In this document: one piece after another, positions 1-8,099 of the stretch
Numbering within the stretch: the stretch's first letter is position 1
Layout: each line of letters opens with the position of its first letter
Source of the DNA: an uncultured Streptococcus sp.
GTDB taxonomy: Bacteria > Bacillota > Bacilli > Lactobacillales > Streptococcaceae
DNA length: 55,384 nt
Direction: 5' to 3'
NCBI RefSeq assembly: GCF_938020365.1
Contig: NZ_CALIIB010000085.1
Span: 1-55,384, forward strand
The notes under the pieces: generated by a model
Database searches by the model: none
What the model saw: the letters and a program-made list of their open reading frames with translations, nothing else
Told to the model about the DNA's origin: nothing
Program-made: the position numbers and the translations under genes

Positions 1-52
1 CTGTACGTTTGAAACGTTTAGCTGATGCGCGGTGTGTTTTTTGTTTTGGCAT
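1..52 (-). CDS. rpmI: 50S ribosomal protein L35, 5' part only
   Basis: Only the first 17 codons lie in the window, and the gene runs off the left edge. They read MPKQKTHRASAKRFKRT, the highly conserved, basic N-terminus of bacterial L35, a small protein of the large ribosomal subunit. The ATG is at 50-52 and is preceded on the minus strand by an AAGGAGA-type ribosome binding site. It follows infC by about 33 bases, the usual infC-rpmI-rplT order, so it should be co-transcribed from the infC promoter and share its leader control. Confidence 0.95.
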   Translation of the reverse strand, partial: MPKQKTHRASAKRFKRT

Positions 53-85
53 GATAAAATCTCCTTTTTCTAACTTTCTGACAGT

Positions 86-607
86 TTATTTTTTGTCACT
101 AATCGGTGCCATTTGCATGAACATTTGACGTCCATCCATCTTAGGCTTTTGCTCAATGATTGCAACGTCTTGAGTTGCTTCAGCAAAGTCTGCCAAGACC
201 TTAGCCCCGATTTCTTTGTGGGTAATCATCCGGCCTTTAAAGCGAATGGATACCTTAACTTTATTTCCTTTTTCAAGGAACTTGCGTGCGTTACGAAGTT
301 TTGTATCAAAGTCCCCTTTATCAATGGTAGGACTGAGACGTACTTCTTTCACAGTGACAACGCTTTGTTTTTTACGTTGTTCTTTCTGCTTTTTCTGATA
401 CTCAAACTTGAACTTGCCATAGTCCATAATTTTCGCAACAGGTGGTTTAGCTTGTGGCTGAATCAGGACCAAATCGACATTCGCTTCATCCGCAAGAGAT
501 TGCGCTTCGCTAAGCGGTTTAATACCCAATTGTTCGCCGTCAAGACCGATCAACCGAACTTCACGCACACGAATTTCATCATTGATGAATAAGTCTTGTT
601 TTGCTAT
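86..607 (-). CDS. infC: Translation initiation factor IF-3
   Basis: IF-3 binds the 30S subunit, prevents early 50S joining and checks the start codon. The product has the typical length (about 173 residues), with the N-domain near residues 1-75, a lysine-rich linker (KFKFEYQKKQKEQRKK) and the C-domain ending in the MDGRQMFMQMAP region. Start choice: a routine caller would use GTG at 614-616. That GTG, however, is the end of the only good Shine-Dalgarno stretch (AGAGGTG, 614-620), and ATA at 605-607 follows after 6 bases. ATA gives a protein starting at AKQDLF. IF-3 genes commonly use rare AUU/AUA/AUC starts for autoregulation, so I prefer ATA; the alternative adds three codons. It heads the infC-rpmI operon. 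Confidence 0.93.
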   Translation of the reverse strand: MAKQDLFINDEIRVREVRLIGLDGEQLGIKPLSEAQSLADEANVDLVLIQPQAKPPVAKIMDYGKFKFEYQKKQKEQRKKQSVVTVKEVRLSPTIDKGDFDTKLRNARKFLEKGNKVKVSIRFKGRMITHKEIGAKVLADFAEATQDVAIIEQKPKMDGRQMFMQMAPISDKK

Positions 608-616
608 GGTTTTCAC

Positions 617-766
617 CTCTTTTTTTATTTTTAGAGAAAAACAAGTGCGGACCTGCTAACGCAAACCCGCACTACATGATAGTATTTCATCACTGAAACT
701 GAATCCTGTAGAGCCAGACAACGTTAGTCGCAAGGCGAGAAGTTCTCACTTCTGCTTTTCTCAACT
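617..766 (-). promoter_or_regulatory. Structured 5' leader of infC-rpmI (L20-leader type)
   Basis: About 150 bases of untranslated leader separate the infC promoter from its start. On the minus strand it holds a small hairpin (AGAAG/CTTCT near 740-757). It also holds a strong hairpin with arms AGTGCGG and CCGCACT (644-673), followed by TTGTTTTTCT, which looks like an intrinsic attenuator. The six bases at 722-727 are perfectly complementary to six bases in the attenuator loop (656-661), so an alternative long-range pairing is possible. Firmicute infC operons are known to be repressed by L20 binding to such a leader. The assignment here rests on position and hairpins, not on a covariance-model hit. 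Confidence 0.6.
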
Positions 767-771
767 CTACT

Positions 772-800
772 ATCATACCAAGTTTCATTTTATTTGTCAA
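772..800 (-). promoter_or_regulatory. Promoter of infC operon
   Basis: On the minus strand a perfect -35 TTGACA (795-800) and a -10 TATGAT (772-777) are separated by 17 bases. The -35 box lies inside the last codons of cmk, so infC has its own strong promoter in addition to any readthrough from cmk. Confidence 0.85.
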
Positions 801-1467
801 TGATTTTTTTCGCTTTTTCTTCAATAATTTTGACAACTTCTGCAATTCCAACGCCTGTCGTATCAAAATGGATGGCATCAGCCGCTGGTTTCAAAGGTGA
901 TACTTCGCGATGACTATCCTTGTAATCCCGCTCCGCTATTTCCTTTTTGAGCGTTTCCAAATCAGCTGGAATCCCCTTTTCGAGATTCTCTTTGTAGCGG
1001 CGCTCTGCTCTTTCCTCAACCGAAGCCACTAGAAAAATTTTCAGTTCCGCATTTGGTAAGACGACTGTTCCAATATCTCGTCCATCCATAACGATACCGC
1101 CTTGTGCGGCAATCAACTGCTGCAAATGAACCAATTTTTCACGCACTTCTGGTATAGCTGAGACCCACGACACATTATTGGTTACTTCATTTTCTCGAAT
1201 CGGATGAGTGACATCAACATCTCCGACAAACACTAACTGCTCACCATTCTCCGAACGACCAAAACTAATCGAATAAGTCTCGAGCAAGGTTACGATCTCA
1301 TCTACATCATTTTCAGTCAAATGATTTTGTAAAGCTAGGTAAGTAGCTGCACGGTACATGGCACCCGTATCCAAATAGGTATAATTAAAATCTTTGGCAA
1401 TAATCTTTGCAACAGTGGATTTTCCACTTGACGCAGGTCCATCAATAGCAATCTGAATCTGTTTCAT
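790..1467 (-). CDS. cmk: Cytidylate kinase
   Basis: Cmk phosphorylates CMP and dCMP to the diphosphates in the cytosol. The 225-residue protein has the P-loop GPASSGKST at residues 10-18, the LDTGAMYRA substrate segment near residue 32, and the DGRDIGTVV motif. The length is normal for the family. It starts with ATG 10 bases after the stop of the LysM-protein gene, so the two form an operon. Its 3' end carries the -35 element of the infC promoter. Confidence 0.97.
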   Translation of the reverse strand: MKQIQIAIDGPASSGKSTVAKIIAKDFNYTYLDTGAMYRAATYLALQNHLTENDVDEIVTLLETYSISFGRSENGEQLVFVGDVDVTHPIRENEVTNNVSWVSAIPEVREKLVHLQQLIAAQGGIVMDGRDIGTVVLPNAELKIFLVASVEERAERRYKENLEKGIPADLETLKKEIAERDYKDSHREVSPLKPAADAIHFDTTGVGIAEVVKIIEEKAKKIIDK

Positions 1468-1476
1468 AACCCGCTC

Positions 1477-1935
1477 CTACTGAATCTTAACAATGTCACC
1501 TGGGTTGGCATACCAAGAACCAGTAGACATGTGCGACGGATTTAATTGCTCCAATTTTGCAATAGAGATACCTGCACGCGCTGCAATCGCAGCTTCTCCT
1601 TCACCAGGCTGAACAGTCAAGGTACCTTCTGAAGACTGAGTTGGCTTTTCTTCTGATTCACTTGGTTGCTCTGATGGAGCTGGTTGTTCCGCACTGCTAC
1701 TTGAAGATGCAGCTGCATTAGAAGTACCATAAAATCCATCCATAACGGTCTTTTTATTACTTCCGCCAGTAGATAGGTAGGCGAAAAAGAGTGCCATAGC
1801 AATGACCATCACTAAAAAAATAGCTGCTAATATGGTCAGCCAGCGATCAACTTTACTCGCCTGACTTTTCTTTCTGCGATTCAATTTCTCTGCTCCATTA
1901 TCATATACATCTGCTTCCCATGGTTCTTTTTCCAT
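1477..1935 (-). CDS. Single-pass membrane protein with C-terminal LysM domain (SAG1386/EF1546 type)
   Basis: The 152-residue protein starts with a charged cytoplasmic segment (MEKEPWEADVYDN). It has one transmembrane helix at about residues 31-54, a Ser/Pro/Glu-rich linker (about 70-103) and a C-terminal LysM-like domain (VQPGEGEAAIAARAG onwards) that would face outside and bind peptidoglycan. This matches the streptococcal surface-associated LysM family found next to cmk. AAGGAGG lies 5 bases before the ATG. Its precise role is unknown. The upstream region is shared with the divergent ferredoxin gene. Confidence 0.85.
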   Translation of the reverse strand: MEKEPWEADVYDNGAEKLNRRKKSQASKVDRWLTILAAIFLVMVIAMALFFAYLSTGGSNKKTVMDGFYGTSNAAASSSSSAEQPAPSEQPSESEEKPTQSSEGTLTVQPGEGEAAIAARAGISIAKLEQLNPSHMSTGSWYANPGDIVKIQ

Positions 1936-1945
1936 GACTTCCTCC

Positions 1946-1974
1946 TTGAGTTTTTCTAAAAATCTTATTACAAT
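1946..1974 (+). promoter_or_regulatory. Promoter of the ferredoxin gene, abutting the start codon
   Basis: On the plus strand, -35 TTGAGT (1946-1951), a 17-base spacer and -10 TACAAT (1969-1974) end directly at an ATG (1975). Transcription would start about 7 bases downstream, at or next to the A of the second ATG (1981), leaving no 5' leader. Confidence 0.6.
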
Positions 1975-1980
1975 ATGAGT

Positions 1981-2178
1981 ATGAAAGTTACACTCATTCC
2001 CGAACGTTGCATTGCTTGCGGACTTTGCCAGACCTACTCAGATCTCTTTGATTATCATGATAATGGCATTGTCAAATTTTATCAAGACGACCAGCTCTTA
2101 GAGAAAGAGGTTGAGAGTCAGCCTGAGATTCTCGAGGCTATTAAAAACTGTCCAACCCGAGCTTTACTAAAAGACTAA
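1981..2178 (+). CDS. Ferredoxin, single [4Fe-4S] cluster
   Basis: This small soluble electron carrier has about 65 residues. The cluster ligands are visible as CIACGLC (about residues 10-16) and a distal Cys in KNCPTRAL near the C-terminus, the usual pattern of Firmicute single-cluster ferredoxins. The middle is acidic. ATGs at 1975 and 1981 are in frame. I chose 1981 because the protein then starts MKVTLIPERC like its relatives and the predicted transcription start falls there. Neither ATG has a Shine-Dalgarno sequence, which is unusual in this window. It is divergent from the LysM gene, and its stop overlaps the convergent ebsA stop by a few bases. Confidence 0.92.
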   Translation: MKVTLIPERCIACGLCQTYSDLFDYHDNGIVKFYQDDQLLEKEVESQPEILEAIKNCPTRALLKD

Positions 2179-2663
2179 TTTTTCTTAGATTGGTCACCAT
2201 AGTAGACCTCGAAATAATCTAGAAGAGTCAGATTGTCTACTAATTCCACTTCGCCTTTAAAATGCTCATTTAAAGCTAGGGCGTTGACAAAATATTTTTT
2301 TGGCCACTTCCGCATACAGAAGGTCCTGCTACGACTCTTCCCTGTAAAATGAAGGGTGATAGACGTTTTTGTTACTTCTAACTTCTCAATCGTTGAAATA
2401 TCAATCTTGATTGGCGTGAAAGGATTTGCCGTAATAATGCGCAAAATACCGTCATCATAAATCGTGAAATATCTATGCACACCGATAGCCAGTAAGATCA
2501 TGAACAAAAAGAATGAAAAGAGGACAAGAGTCGGAACACTGGAGCTTTCGTACATCAAGGCCAGTCCTATAAAAATCGGAATGACTGACAAAGACCAATA
2601 AATCACTAACACCGACATTTCTGGTTGCCAATGATAGCGTACTTTCCCAAAAATCTTTATCAT
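2175..2663 (-). CDS. ebsA: EbsA family membrane protein
   Basis: The 162-residue protein begins MIKIFGKVRYHWQPE and has two closely spaced transmembrane helices (about 17-37 and 44-63). A mostly beta-like cytoplasmic domain follows. This pattern fits the EbsA family of lactobacillales, named from an enterococcal aggregation-substance locus and sometimes labelled pore-forming, though the biochemical function is unknown. AAGGGGGTG precedes the ATG. The 3' end overlaps the convergent ferredoxin gene by 4 bases, so the two stop codons share sequence. It is probably a single-gene unit lying downstream of the gacH terminator. Confidence 0.75.
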   Translation of the reverse strand: MIKIFGKVRYHWQPEMSVLVIYWSLSVIPIFIGLALMYESSSVPTLVLFSFFLFMILLAIGVHRYFTIYDDGILRIITANPFTPIKIDISTIEKLEVTKTSITLHFTGKSRSRTFCMRKWPKKYFVNALALNEHFKGEVELVDNLTLLDYFEVYYGDQSKKN

Positions 2664-2701
2664 ATCTTCACCCCCTTACTACTAGTTTAGCATAAAATAA
2701 T

Positions 2702-2735
2702 AAAAAATAGAATTGGTAAATCTATTCTATTTTTT
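2702..2735 (-). terminator. Terminator of the rgp-gacH operon
   Basis: A perfect 12-bp inverted repeat (AAAAAATAGAAT at 2702-2713, its complement at 2724-2735) includes the gacH stop codon region and is A/T-flanked on both sides. It can terminate the long wall-polysaccharide transcript. Confidence 0.8.
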
Positions 2736-5202
2736 ATTTTGCTGGTACAGCAAAGAAATCCTTCGAAAGATATCCTTTTCCACCAACCATATCATACTCG
2801 ATCAATTTCAAATCATCTGCAATTTCCTGAGCTGATGAATCCAGCGCCTTCTTGTCCACACTGGCTTTATGGAGAACCTCCGTCAATAAAGCGTAATAAG
2901 GAGATACTTTCGAATTGGTCTGCTCAAGTAGCAAGGCTGAAAAATCACTAGAATTGACCAAAGGATAGTTCAACTTAGGTGTCTCATAATTGCTCCAGAT
3001 AAAGTAATCGGTCAGATATTGATTTTCGGGATGATCCTTAAAAGCTGATTGAGGATATAGACCTGGCAAGTGATCACCGTAAAAGACTACTGTTATCTTT
3101 TTATCAATTTTAGAAAGCTTATCTAGAAACTCCTTGGTCGCATTGTCTGTGTGGTAGAGCATCCTTACATAGCTGGATAAGGATTTATTTCCTGCCTCCG
3201 TGAAACCTGGATAACTAGCAGACATGTAAATCGGATTAACTTCCGTCCAAGGCATGTGGTTTTGCATCGTCATAACTGAGAAAAATTGACTTTGGTCTGT
3301 TTTTAGACGGTCTAGAACTTGATTATAGGTCGTTTTATCACTATAGTTTCCACCAATATGATCTCCCTGTAATCCTTGAGTTCCATAATGAATGAAGGTA
3401 TCGTATCCCAGATCTTTATATATGATATTTCTGGAATAATTACTTGGTGATGCTAAATGAATCACTGTACGATTTTGAGAAGAATAAGAATCACTGATTG
3501 CCGGAAGCTTGTTCATCTTTGGTACAACTTCTGTATAAATGACAGAGACAGAGGGTGATAGGTTATAAAACGGTAAACCGGTCAGCGTTTGGAATTCCAT
3601 ATTCGCAGTTCCACCACCATAGCCATCTGATTGCATCAACCCACTGGTAGTCTTAGACATGATTTCCTGAATATTAGGAATCGGATTTTGTGACATAGAT
3701 ACACCAGAAATCCGTGCTGGGTCAGAAAAGCTCTCACTAAGAACATAAATGACTGTCTGTTCTTCTATTTTCTGCTTACGTTCCTGATTGATAGAATCAG
3801 CTAGTGCCCCATATTTCTTTTCTAATTCTTGAATTTTTTCTTTAGAATATCCCGCCGGCTGAATCATAGGCTTATCAGATAATTGAGTAAACCAAACAAA
3901 AGAAACCGACCGCATTTGCGAATTAACTGTATTACCAAACCAAGTCAAATCATGGTAATTATTCAAAATGGACACAACTGGAATATTATCGGCAACTTTG
4001 CCATTCTCTTTCGAAGAGAATATCTGTAAAACACCTAAGAAAAAAACAATAGGAATAACCAGTGAAATAAGTTGAATTTTTACCATGGCGATTATTTTTC
4101 CAGGTAAAATTTTCCTACGGAAAAACCAATAGAAAAGACCAATAGCTACCACACTAGCAATCGCATAGATTCCATAATTACCGCCTAGAAAATCAAATAA
4201 GAGCTTAGGATCTTTTAGCCAGCTGATATCACTTGGCAAAATTGGCTCTTGTCGATATTGAAATTTCAAGCTGCTGGCAATTGTTGAACTAACACCTATC
4301 GCCAATATGATAATTGTGGGTAGAAAAATTTGATTAAAAGCAAGATAGATAAAAATAAATAGTGCAAAAAAGACTGCTATCTGAAAGAGACTTGCCCCAG
4401 TAAATAAATGAAGTTCTAACACAGAAACATCCGCTCGAATACTATTTTGGATAGTGTAGTTAAAGATAATAGAAAAAGCTGCGCTACTTAAGACTGCGAC
4501 TGAAAGGCTTCCTTTATTTCTCGAAATATCTATCAAACCCTTTACCGCTAAAAAGCTAGGAATCGAAAATAAGAAAAAGAGTAAAATAATAAAACCAATT
4601 AACTTAAAAATCGAATCCTGAGAAATTTCAAAGCCGCTATCTGAAAGATAATTCATCAACAAACTCTGTTGCTGAAAAATAGCGGTCATCTTACTATCTG
4701 TTAGCGATAAGAGAAGAAAAGATTGGGACAAGAAAAGTATCTCTAGAAAACCGATATTAAATTCATCAACAGTTAGAAAGCTTCGGGAATGATATTTTTG
4801 TAGAGAAGAAAAGCGGTTAATGAGATAAGCAAATAAAAATATTAGCAGCAAGTAAGGTAAACCGTTAACTTCTACAAAGTGATTACTGAAAACATTCTCT
4901 GCTTTAAAATCAAAATCATTCACATGCTGCGTCACCGTCAGCAAATAAGAAAACAGGGTGTAGATTCCATAAACGAGAAAAGACCAGACTAATAATTTTC
5001 GATTTAGCAGTTGGGCAATAATCTGACCTACACCAAATAAAACCGCTATTAAAACGAGAAAAACCAAACCGAGGCTTGCATAATTATCTAAACCCTTATT
5101 TACTTGAAATAAGAATAAAGTCGCAACAGCTATGGTATCCAAAACTAAAAAACTGATAAGCAAATAGGAAATCTGCTTGTAATAATTGACTAAAAATTTC
5201 AT
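2734..5202 (-). CDS. Membrane glycerol-phosphate transferase of the rhamnose polysaccharide (GacH/SccH type, LTA-synthase family)
   Basis: The N-terminal half of this 822-residue protein has about eleven transmembrane helices. The C-terminal half is an extracellular alkaline-phosphatase/sulfatase fold. Visible motifs are VIYVLSESFSDP, the nucleophile segment GGGTANMEFQTLTG with the candidate catalytic Thr at residue 532, and the metal motif FYGDHLPG. The known homologue GacH of group A Streptococcus has almost the same length and uses Thr530 to move glycerol phosphate from phosphatidylglycerol to the polysaccharide side chain. It is the last gene of the rgp operon, 24 bases after rgpF, as in other streptococci. 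The substrate here is inferred from this context. Confidence 0.88.
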   Translation of the reverse strand: MKFLVNYYKQISYLLISFLVLDTIAVATLFLFQVNKGLDNYASLGLVFLVLIAVLFGVGQIIAQLLNRKLLVWSFLVYGIYTLFSYLLTVTQHVNDFDFKAENVFSNHFVEVNGLPYLLLIFLFAYLINRFSSLQKYHSRSFLTVDEFNIGFLEILFLSQSFLLLSLTDSKMTAIFQQQSLLMNYLSDSGFEISQDSIFKLIGFIILLFFLFSIPSFLAVKGLIDISRNKGSLSVAVLSSAAFSIIFNYTIQNSIRADVSVLELHLFTGASLFQIAVFFALFIFIYLAFNQIFLPTIIILAIGVSSTIASSLKFQYRQEPILPSDISWLKDPKLLFDFLGGNYGIYAIASVVAIGLFYWFFRRKILPGKIIAMVKIQLISLVIPIVFFLGVLQIFSSKENGKVADNIPVVSILNNYHDLTWFGNTVNSQMRSVSFVWFTQLSDKPMIQPAGYSKEKIQELEKKYGALADSINQERKQKIEEQTVIYVLSESFSDPARISGVSMSQNPIPNIQEIMSKTTSGLMQSDGYGGGTANMEFQTLTGLPFYNLSPSVSVIYTEVVPKMNKLPAISDSYSSQNRTVIHLASPSNYSRNIIYKDLGYDTFIHYGTQGLQGDHIGGNYSDKTTYNQVLDRLKTDQSQFFSVMTMQNHMPWTEVNPIYMSASYPGFTEAGNKSLSSYVRMLYHTDNATKEFLDKLSKIDKKITVVFYGDHLPGLYPQSAFKDHPENQYLTDYFIWSNYETPKLNYPLVNSSDFSALLLEQTNSKVSPYYALLTEVLHKASVDKKALDSSAQEIADDLKLIEYDMVGGKGYLSKDFFAVPAK

Positions 5203-5226
5203 TATTCTTTCTACAGAAACTATTAT

Positions 5227-6873
5227 CTAACTTTTAAAAAGATTCGATAAATACCTTCTAACTTTTTTTGCTAGGCTCTTATGAGCCAGTTGTCCTTTCT
5301 GCTGGTTTAATCGCTCTGTTTCTCTTTGTAAATCTAATACAGAAGTCAATGGGGTTCCAGACATGATTTTAAAATCATAGTCCTGTTCCCAAGCCAAATA
5401 AACTAACAAACTTTCTAAAACTTGAGGTTCAGTTTGAGCTGATAACTGGTAGTCGTTTTGAAAAAGTCTAATCAGAGCAGAAGGCTTAAACCAAAGAAAG
5501 CCTCCATACACCCTAGTAAAAACAGGATATTGTTCAAAATCAAAAGTTTTCTGGCAATGGAGCTCCTGCCAAATTGCAGCCATTTCTTTCCGATAAACTT
5601 CTTGTTCAAATAAGCCATATCTGACTAAACTTGGAAGATCTGGGATAACGAGACCAAGCTCAGCATCTTGTTCCAATGATTTAATACTAGCATTGGCATT
5701 TTCAAACATCATCTCCATCAGTTCTCTACGCATCGCATTATCAAGCTGAGGCACTCCATCTACTAAAATTGCAGTAGAAATATGCCCAACGAAAGCAAAT
5801 TGCTGCAACAATTCACTCTGTTCAAGCATCGCCTGCATAGAATTTTCTTCTTTGCCTAGAAGAACTTGATAACGGTCTGATACAGTTTCCAAAATCTGGT
5901 CAAAGATTTCTTCGTCAGCTGTCGTCACCATAAATTGGTATTGTAGAGGAAGGACTTCCCATTTTTCTTTAAATTGGTCAAAGATTTGAAAGTCTGTCAC
6001 ATGAATATGAAGCGCTACCGGCTTTTCTGGCGAGTCATTCTTATCATCTTTCGAAAGCTGCTTATCCTGCAACAGGCAGGGTACATCTGGACCAACATAT
6101 TCAAATATATGCTCAGAAATTAAAGAAACGGGATAAGAAGTTCCCTCTTTGATTTCTTCCAGCAGATACCTCGCAGAAAAAGGATTGCCGCTGACAGCTT
6201 TCACTTTCAAAAAGGGGAGCTTTTTCTCAAGAATAGTAAAAGGTTTATAATAAGTAAAGTCTGGATGAATTAAATCCGCTACTTCTTCTAGACGAGTATC
6301 AAATAAAGCTTGATAGGTAAAGCCTGCCCCTGTAAAATATTGGGTAAATTTCGTCTCGTAGTGGTCAATCACATCTTGAACATCAGTAAAATCTTTTACT
6401 TTTGTCCAAAATTCTTGAAAAGAAATTGCCCTCAATATCTGCTGCTTAAAGGTAACAAAATAACTCTGCAAATGTTCTTCAAAATACTTTGTTTTTCGAA
6501 AGTTGGTCATACCCCAAAAATCAACCTGAGTATCCGCCTCAAAACGCTTATAAATAGGCTCCAAATCCCAGAGTGGACCAAAACAAGTATCATTCATCAA
6601 AGTCAGAGAGTCGTAGTTTTTGAGCTCTTCAAAACCTACGGCGCTCATTCCATCCCGCCAAGCCGCGAAATCATAGCCTTGATTGTCCCGCTCCAGCAAA
6701 TTGCTTATCCCAAATTCGTCGTGCAACTTTTTCTTAGTTGCTTCTTCGATATGACTATTTGAAATAAAAAGGATTTTGGAAAACAGGGGCTTGAGCTGTT
6801 CTAATTGGTAGAAGACATGATTACTCACGCGCTTATATTTATTAAAATGAACATAGAGTAATATTCGTTCCAT
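5227..6873 (-). CDS. rgpF: Rhamnan synthesis protein RgpF
   Basis: The 548-residue cytoplasmic protein belongs to the RgpF family, which acts with RgpA/B in building the rhamnose backbone on the undecaprenyl carrier. It starts MERILLYVHFNKYKR. Typical segments are LLERDNQGYDFAAWRDG near residue 60, LMNDTCFGPLWDLEP near 93, FWGMTNF, and EEHLQSYFVTFK near 135. The last about 250 residues form a second, poorly recognised region. It lies 17 bases after rgpD. No rgpE lies between rgpD and rgpF, unlike S. mutans. The same core domain recurs in the middle of the 977-residue fusion at 13708-16641, where EHLQSYF and related blocks align. Confidence 0.9.
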   Translation of the reverse strand: MERILLYVHFNKYKRVSNHVFYQLEQLKPLFSKILFISNSHIEEATKKKLHDEFGISNLLERDNQGYDFAAWRDGMSAVGFEELKNYDSLTLMNDTCFGPLWDLEPIYKRFEADTQVDFWGMTNFRKTKYFEEHLQSYFVTFKQQILRAISFQEFWTKVKDFTDVQDVIDHYETKFTQYFTGAGFTYQALFDTRLEEVADLIHPDFTYYKPFTILEKKLPFLKVKAVSGNPFSARYLLEEIKEGTSYPVSLISEHIFEYVGPDVPCLLQDKQLSKDDKNDSPEKPVALHIHVTDFQIFDQFKEKWEVLPLQYQFMVTTADEEIFDQILETVSDRYQVLLGKEENSMQAMLEQSELLQQFAFVGHISTAILVDGVPQLDNAMRRELMEMMFENANASIKSLEQDAELGLVIPDLPSLVRYGLFEQEVYRKEMAAIWQELHCQKTFDFEQYPVFTRVYGGFLWFKPSALIRLFQNDYQLSAQTEPQVLESLLVYLAWEQDYDFKIMSGTPLTSVLDLQRETERLNQQKGQLAHKSLAKKVRRYLSNLFKS

Positions 6874-6890
6874 GAAAACACCTTATCATT

Positions 6891-8099
6891 TTATTGAGAG
6901 ATTTCCCAGACCCCATTACGCTGAATCAATCCCGTTGCTGAGTCTTTTGCAGAGGTATCGTCATCTTCAATATCCCGTCGGCTGATGATAAGGACTGGAG
7001 TATTCTTAGAATCTGCAAAGGCTAAAATCTGATTCTCTTCATCACGTACAGAAACCTGCAATTTCAATTTTGCATGATTGATTTGGGAAAGATGGCATTT
7101 GTACTTAAATGTCTTCTTGCCTGTTCCTTCTGTCAAATTATCCATTGAATTATCATTATACAACCAAATTGTGCGGTCAATATCAGTCAGTGAAAAGGCT
7201 ATGTAGGTTGGCATATCTTGATTGACTTGATAGCTAATCTCAAATTCAATTTCTTCAGTTGGCGCTGTCTGAGGAGAGCTCAATAGACGAACCTCTAAAT
7301 CGGAAACTGCAACAGATTCCGTTTCAGCGACATAATCTTCGTTCATGGCTTTGGTGTCACTTGCATTGTCTAAACTGTATTGGTTAGCTACATCATCAGG
7401 ATTTCCGACAACTTTGACTAAGCCATTTTCAATCAAAACAGCTTTATTACAATACTTTTTAACAGCATTCATGTCGTGAGTTACTAAAATAGTTGTCTTT
7501 CCCGAATGCTTCCGTTCCATGAAATAATCATTACATTTGCGCTGAAAGGCTTCGTCCCCCACAGCCAGAACCTCATCCAAAATCAGAATGTCCCCTTGAG
7601 CCTTGATAGCAACTGAAAAGGCTAAACGAACCTGCATCCCGCTAGAATAATTTTTGAGTTTTTGATTCATAAACTCACCCAGCTCAGCAAATTCAACGAT
7701 GTCGTCATACATAGCATCTACTTCTTCAGTTGAGAAGCCTAGCATGGCGCCATTCATATAGACATTTTCGCGGCCGGTCAGCTCTGGATTGAAGCCGACA
7801 CCTAGCTCGATAAAGGAAACTAACTTACCATCAATGGTAACTGTTCCCTTTTCGGGAATATAAATCTCTGAAATGATTTTCAGAAGAGTTGATTTGCCAG
7901 AACCATTACGGCCAACAATTCCATAAAAATCTCCCTTTTCCACTTCAAAGGAAATATCCTTAAGAACGTTCTGCTCTTTGTAACCCTTGATACCTCGAAA
8001 ACGGTTGACTAGGCTCGTTCTTAAACTTTGTGTTGACTCTGTTGGCAGTTTAAAAAACTTACTGACATGGTCAACTTTTACCGCAATATTATTTGACAT
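6891..8099 (-). CDS. rgpD: Polysaccharide ABC exporter, ATPase subunit with C-terminal sugar-binding domain
   Basis: With RgpC this ATPase exports the lipid-linked rhamnan to the outer leaflet. The 402-residue protein has Walker A GRNGSGKST (residues 63-71), the signature YSSGMQVRLA, and Walker B ILILDEVLAVGDEAF. A C-terminal beta-rich extension (about 260-402) resembles the Wzt/TagH-type carbohydrate-binding domains that recognise a finished chain. The start codon overlaps the rgpC stop (TAATG), so translation is coupled. Confidence 0.93.
   Translation of the reverse strand: MSNNIAVKVDHVSKFFKLPTESTQSLRTSLVNRFRGIKGYKEQNVLKDISFEVEKGDFYGIVGRNGSGKSTLLKIISEIYIPEKGTVTIDGKLVSFIELGVGFNPELTGRENVYMNGAMLGFSTEEVDAMYDDIVEFAELGEFMNQKLKNYSSGMQVRLAFSVAIKAQGDILILDEVLAVGDEAFQRKCNDYFMERKHSGKTTILVTHDMNAVKKYCNKAVLIENGLVKVVGNPDDVANQYSLDNASDTKAMNEDYVAETESVAVSDLEVRLLSSPQTAPTEEIEFEISYQVNQDMPTYIAFSLTDIDRTIWLYNDNSMDNLTEGTGKKTFKYKCHLSQINHAKLKLQVSVRDEENQILAFADSKNTPVLIISRRDIEDDDTSAKDSATGLIQRNGVWEISQ

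Noticed and set aside
113..592. 159-codon plus-strand frame over infC
   Set aside because: It is fully antisense to infC, whose protein is unmistakable. The frame has no ribosome binding site and no recognisable product.
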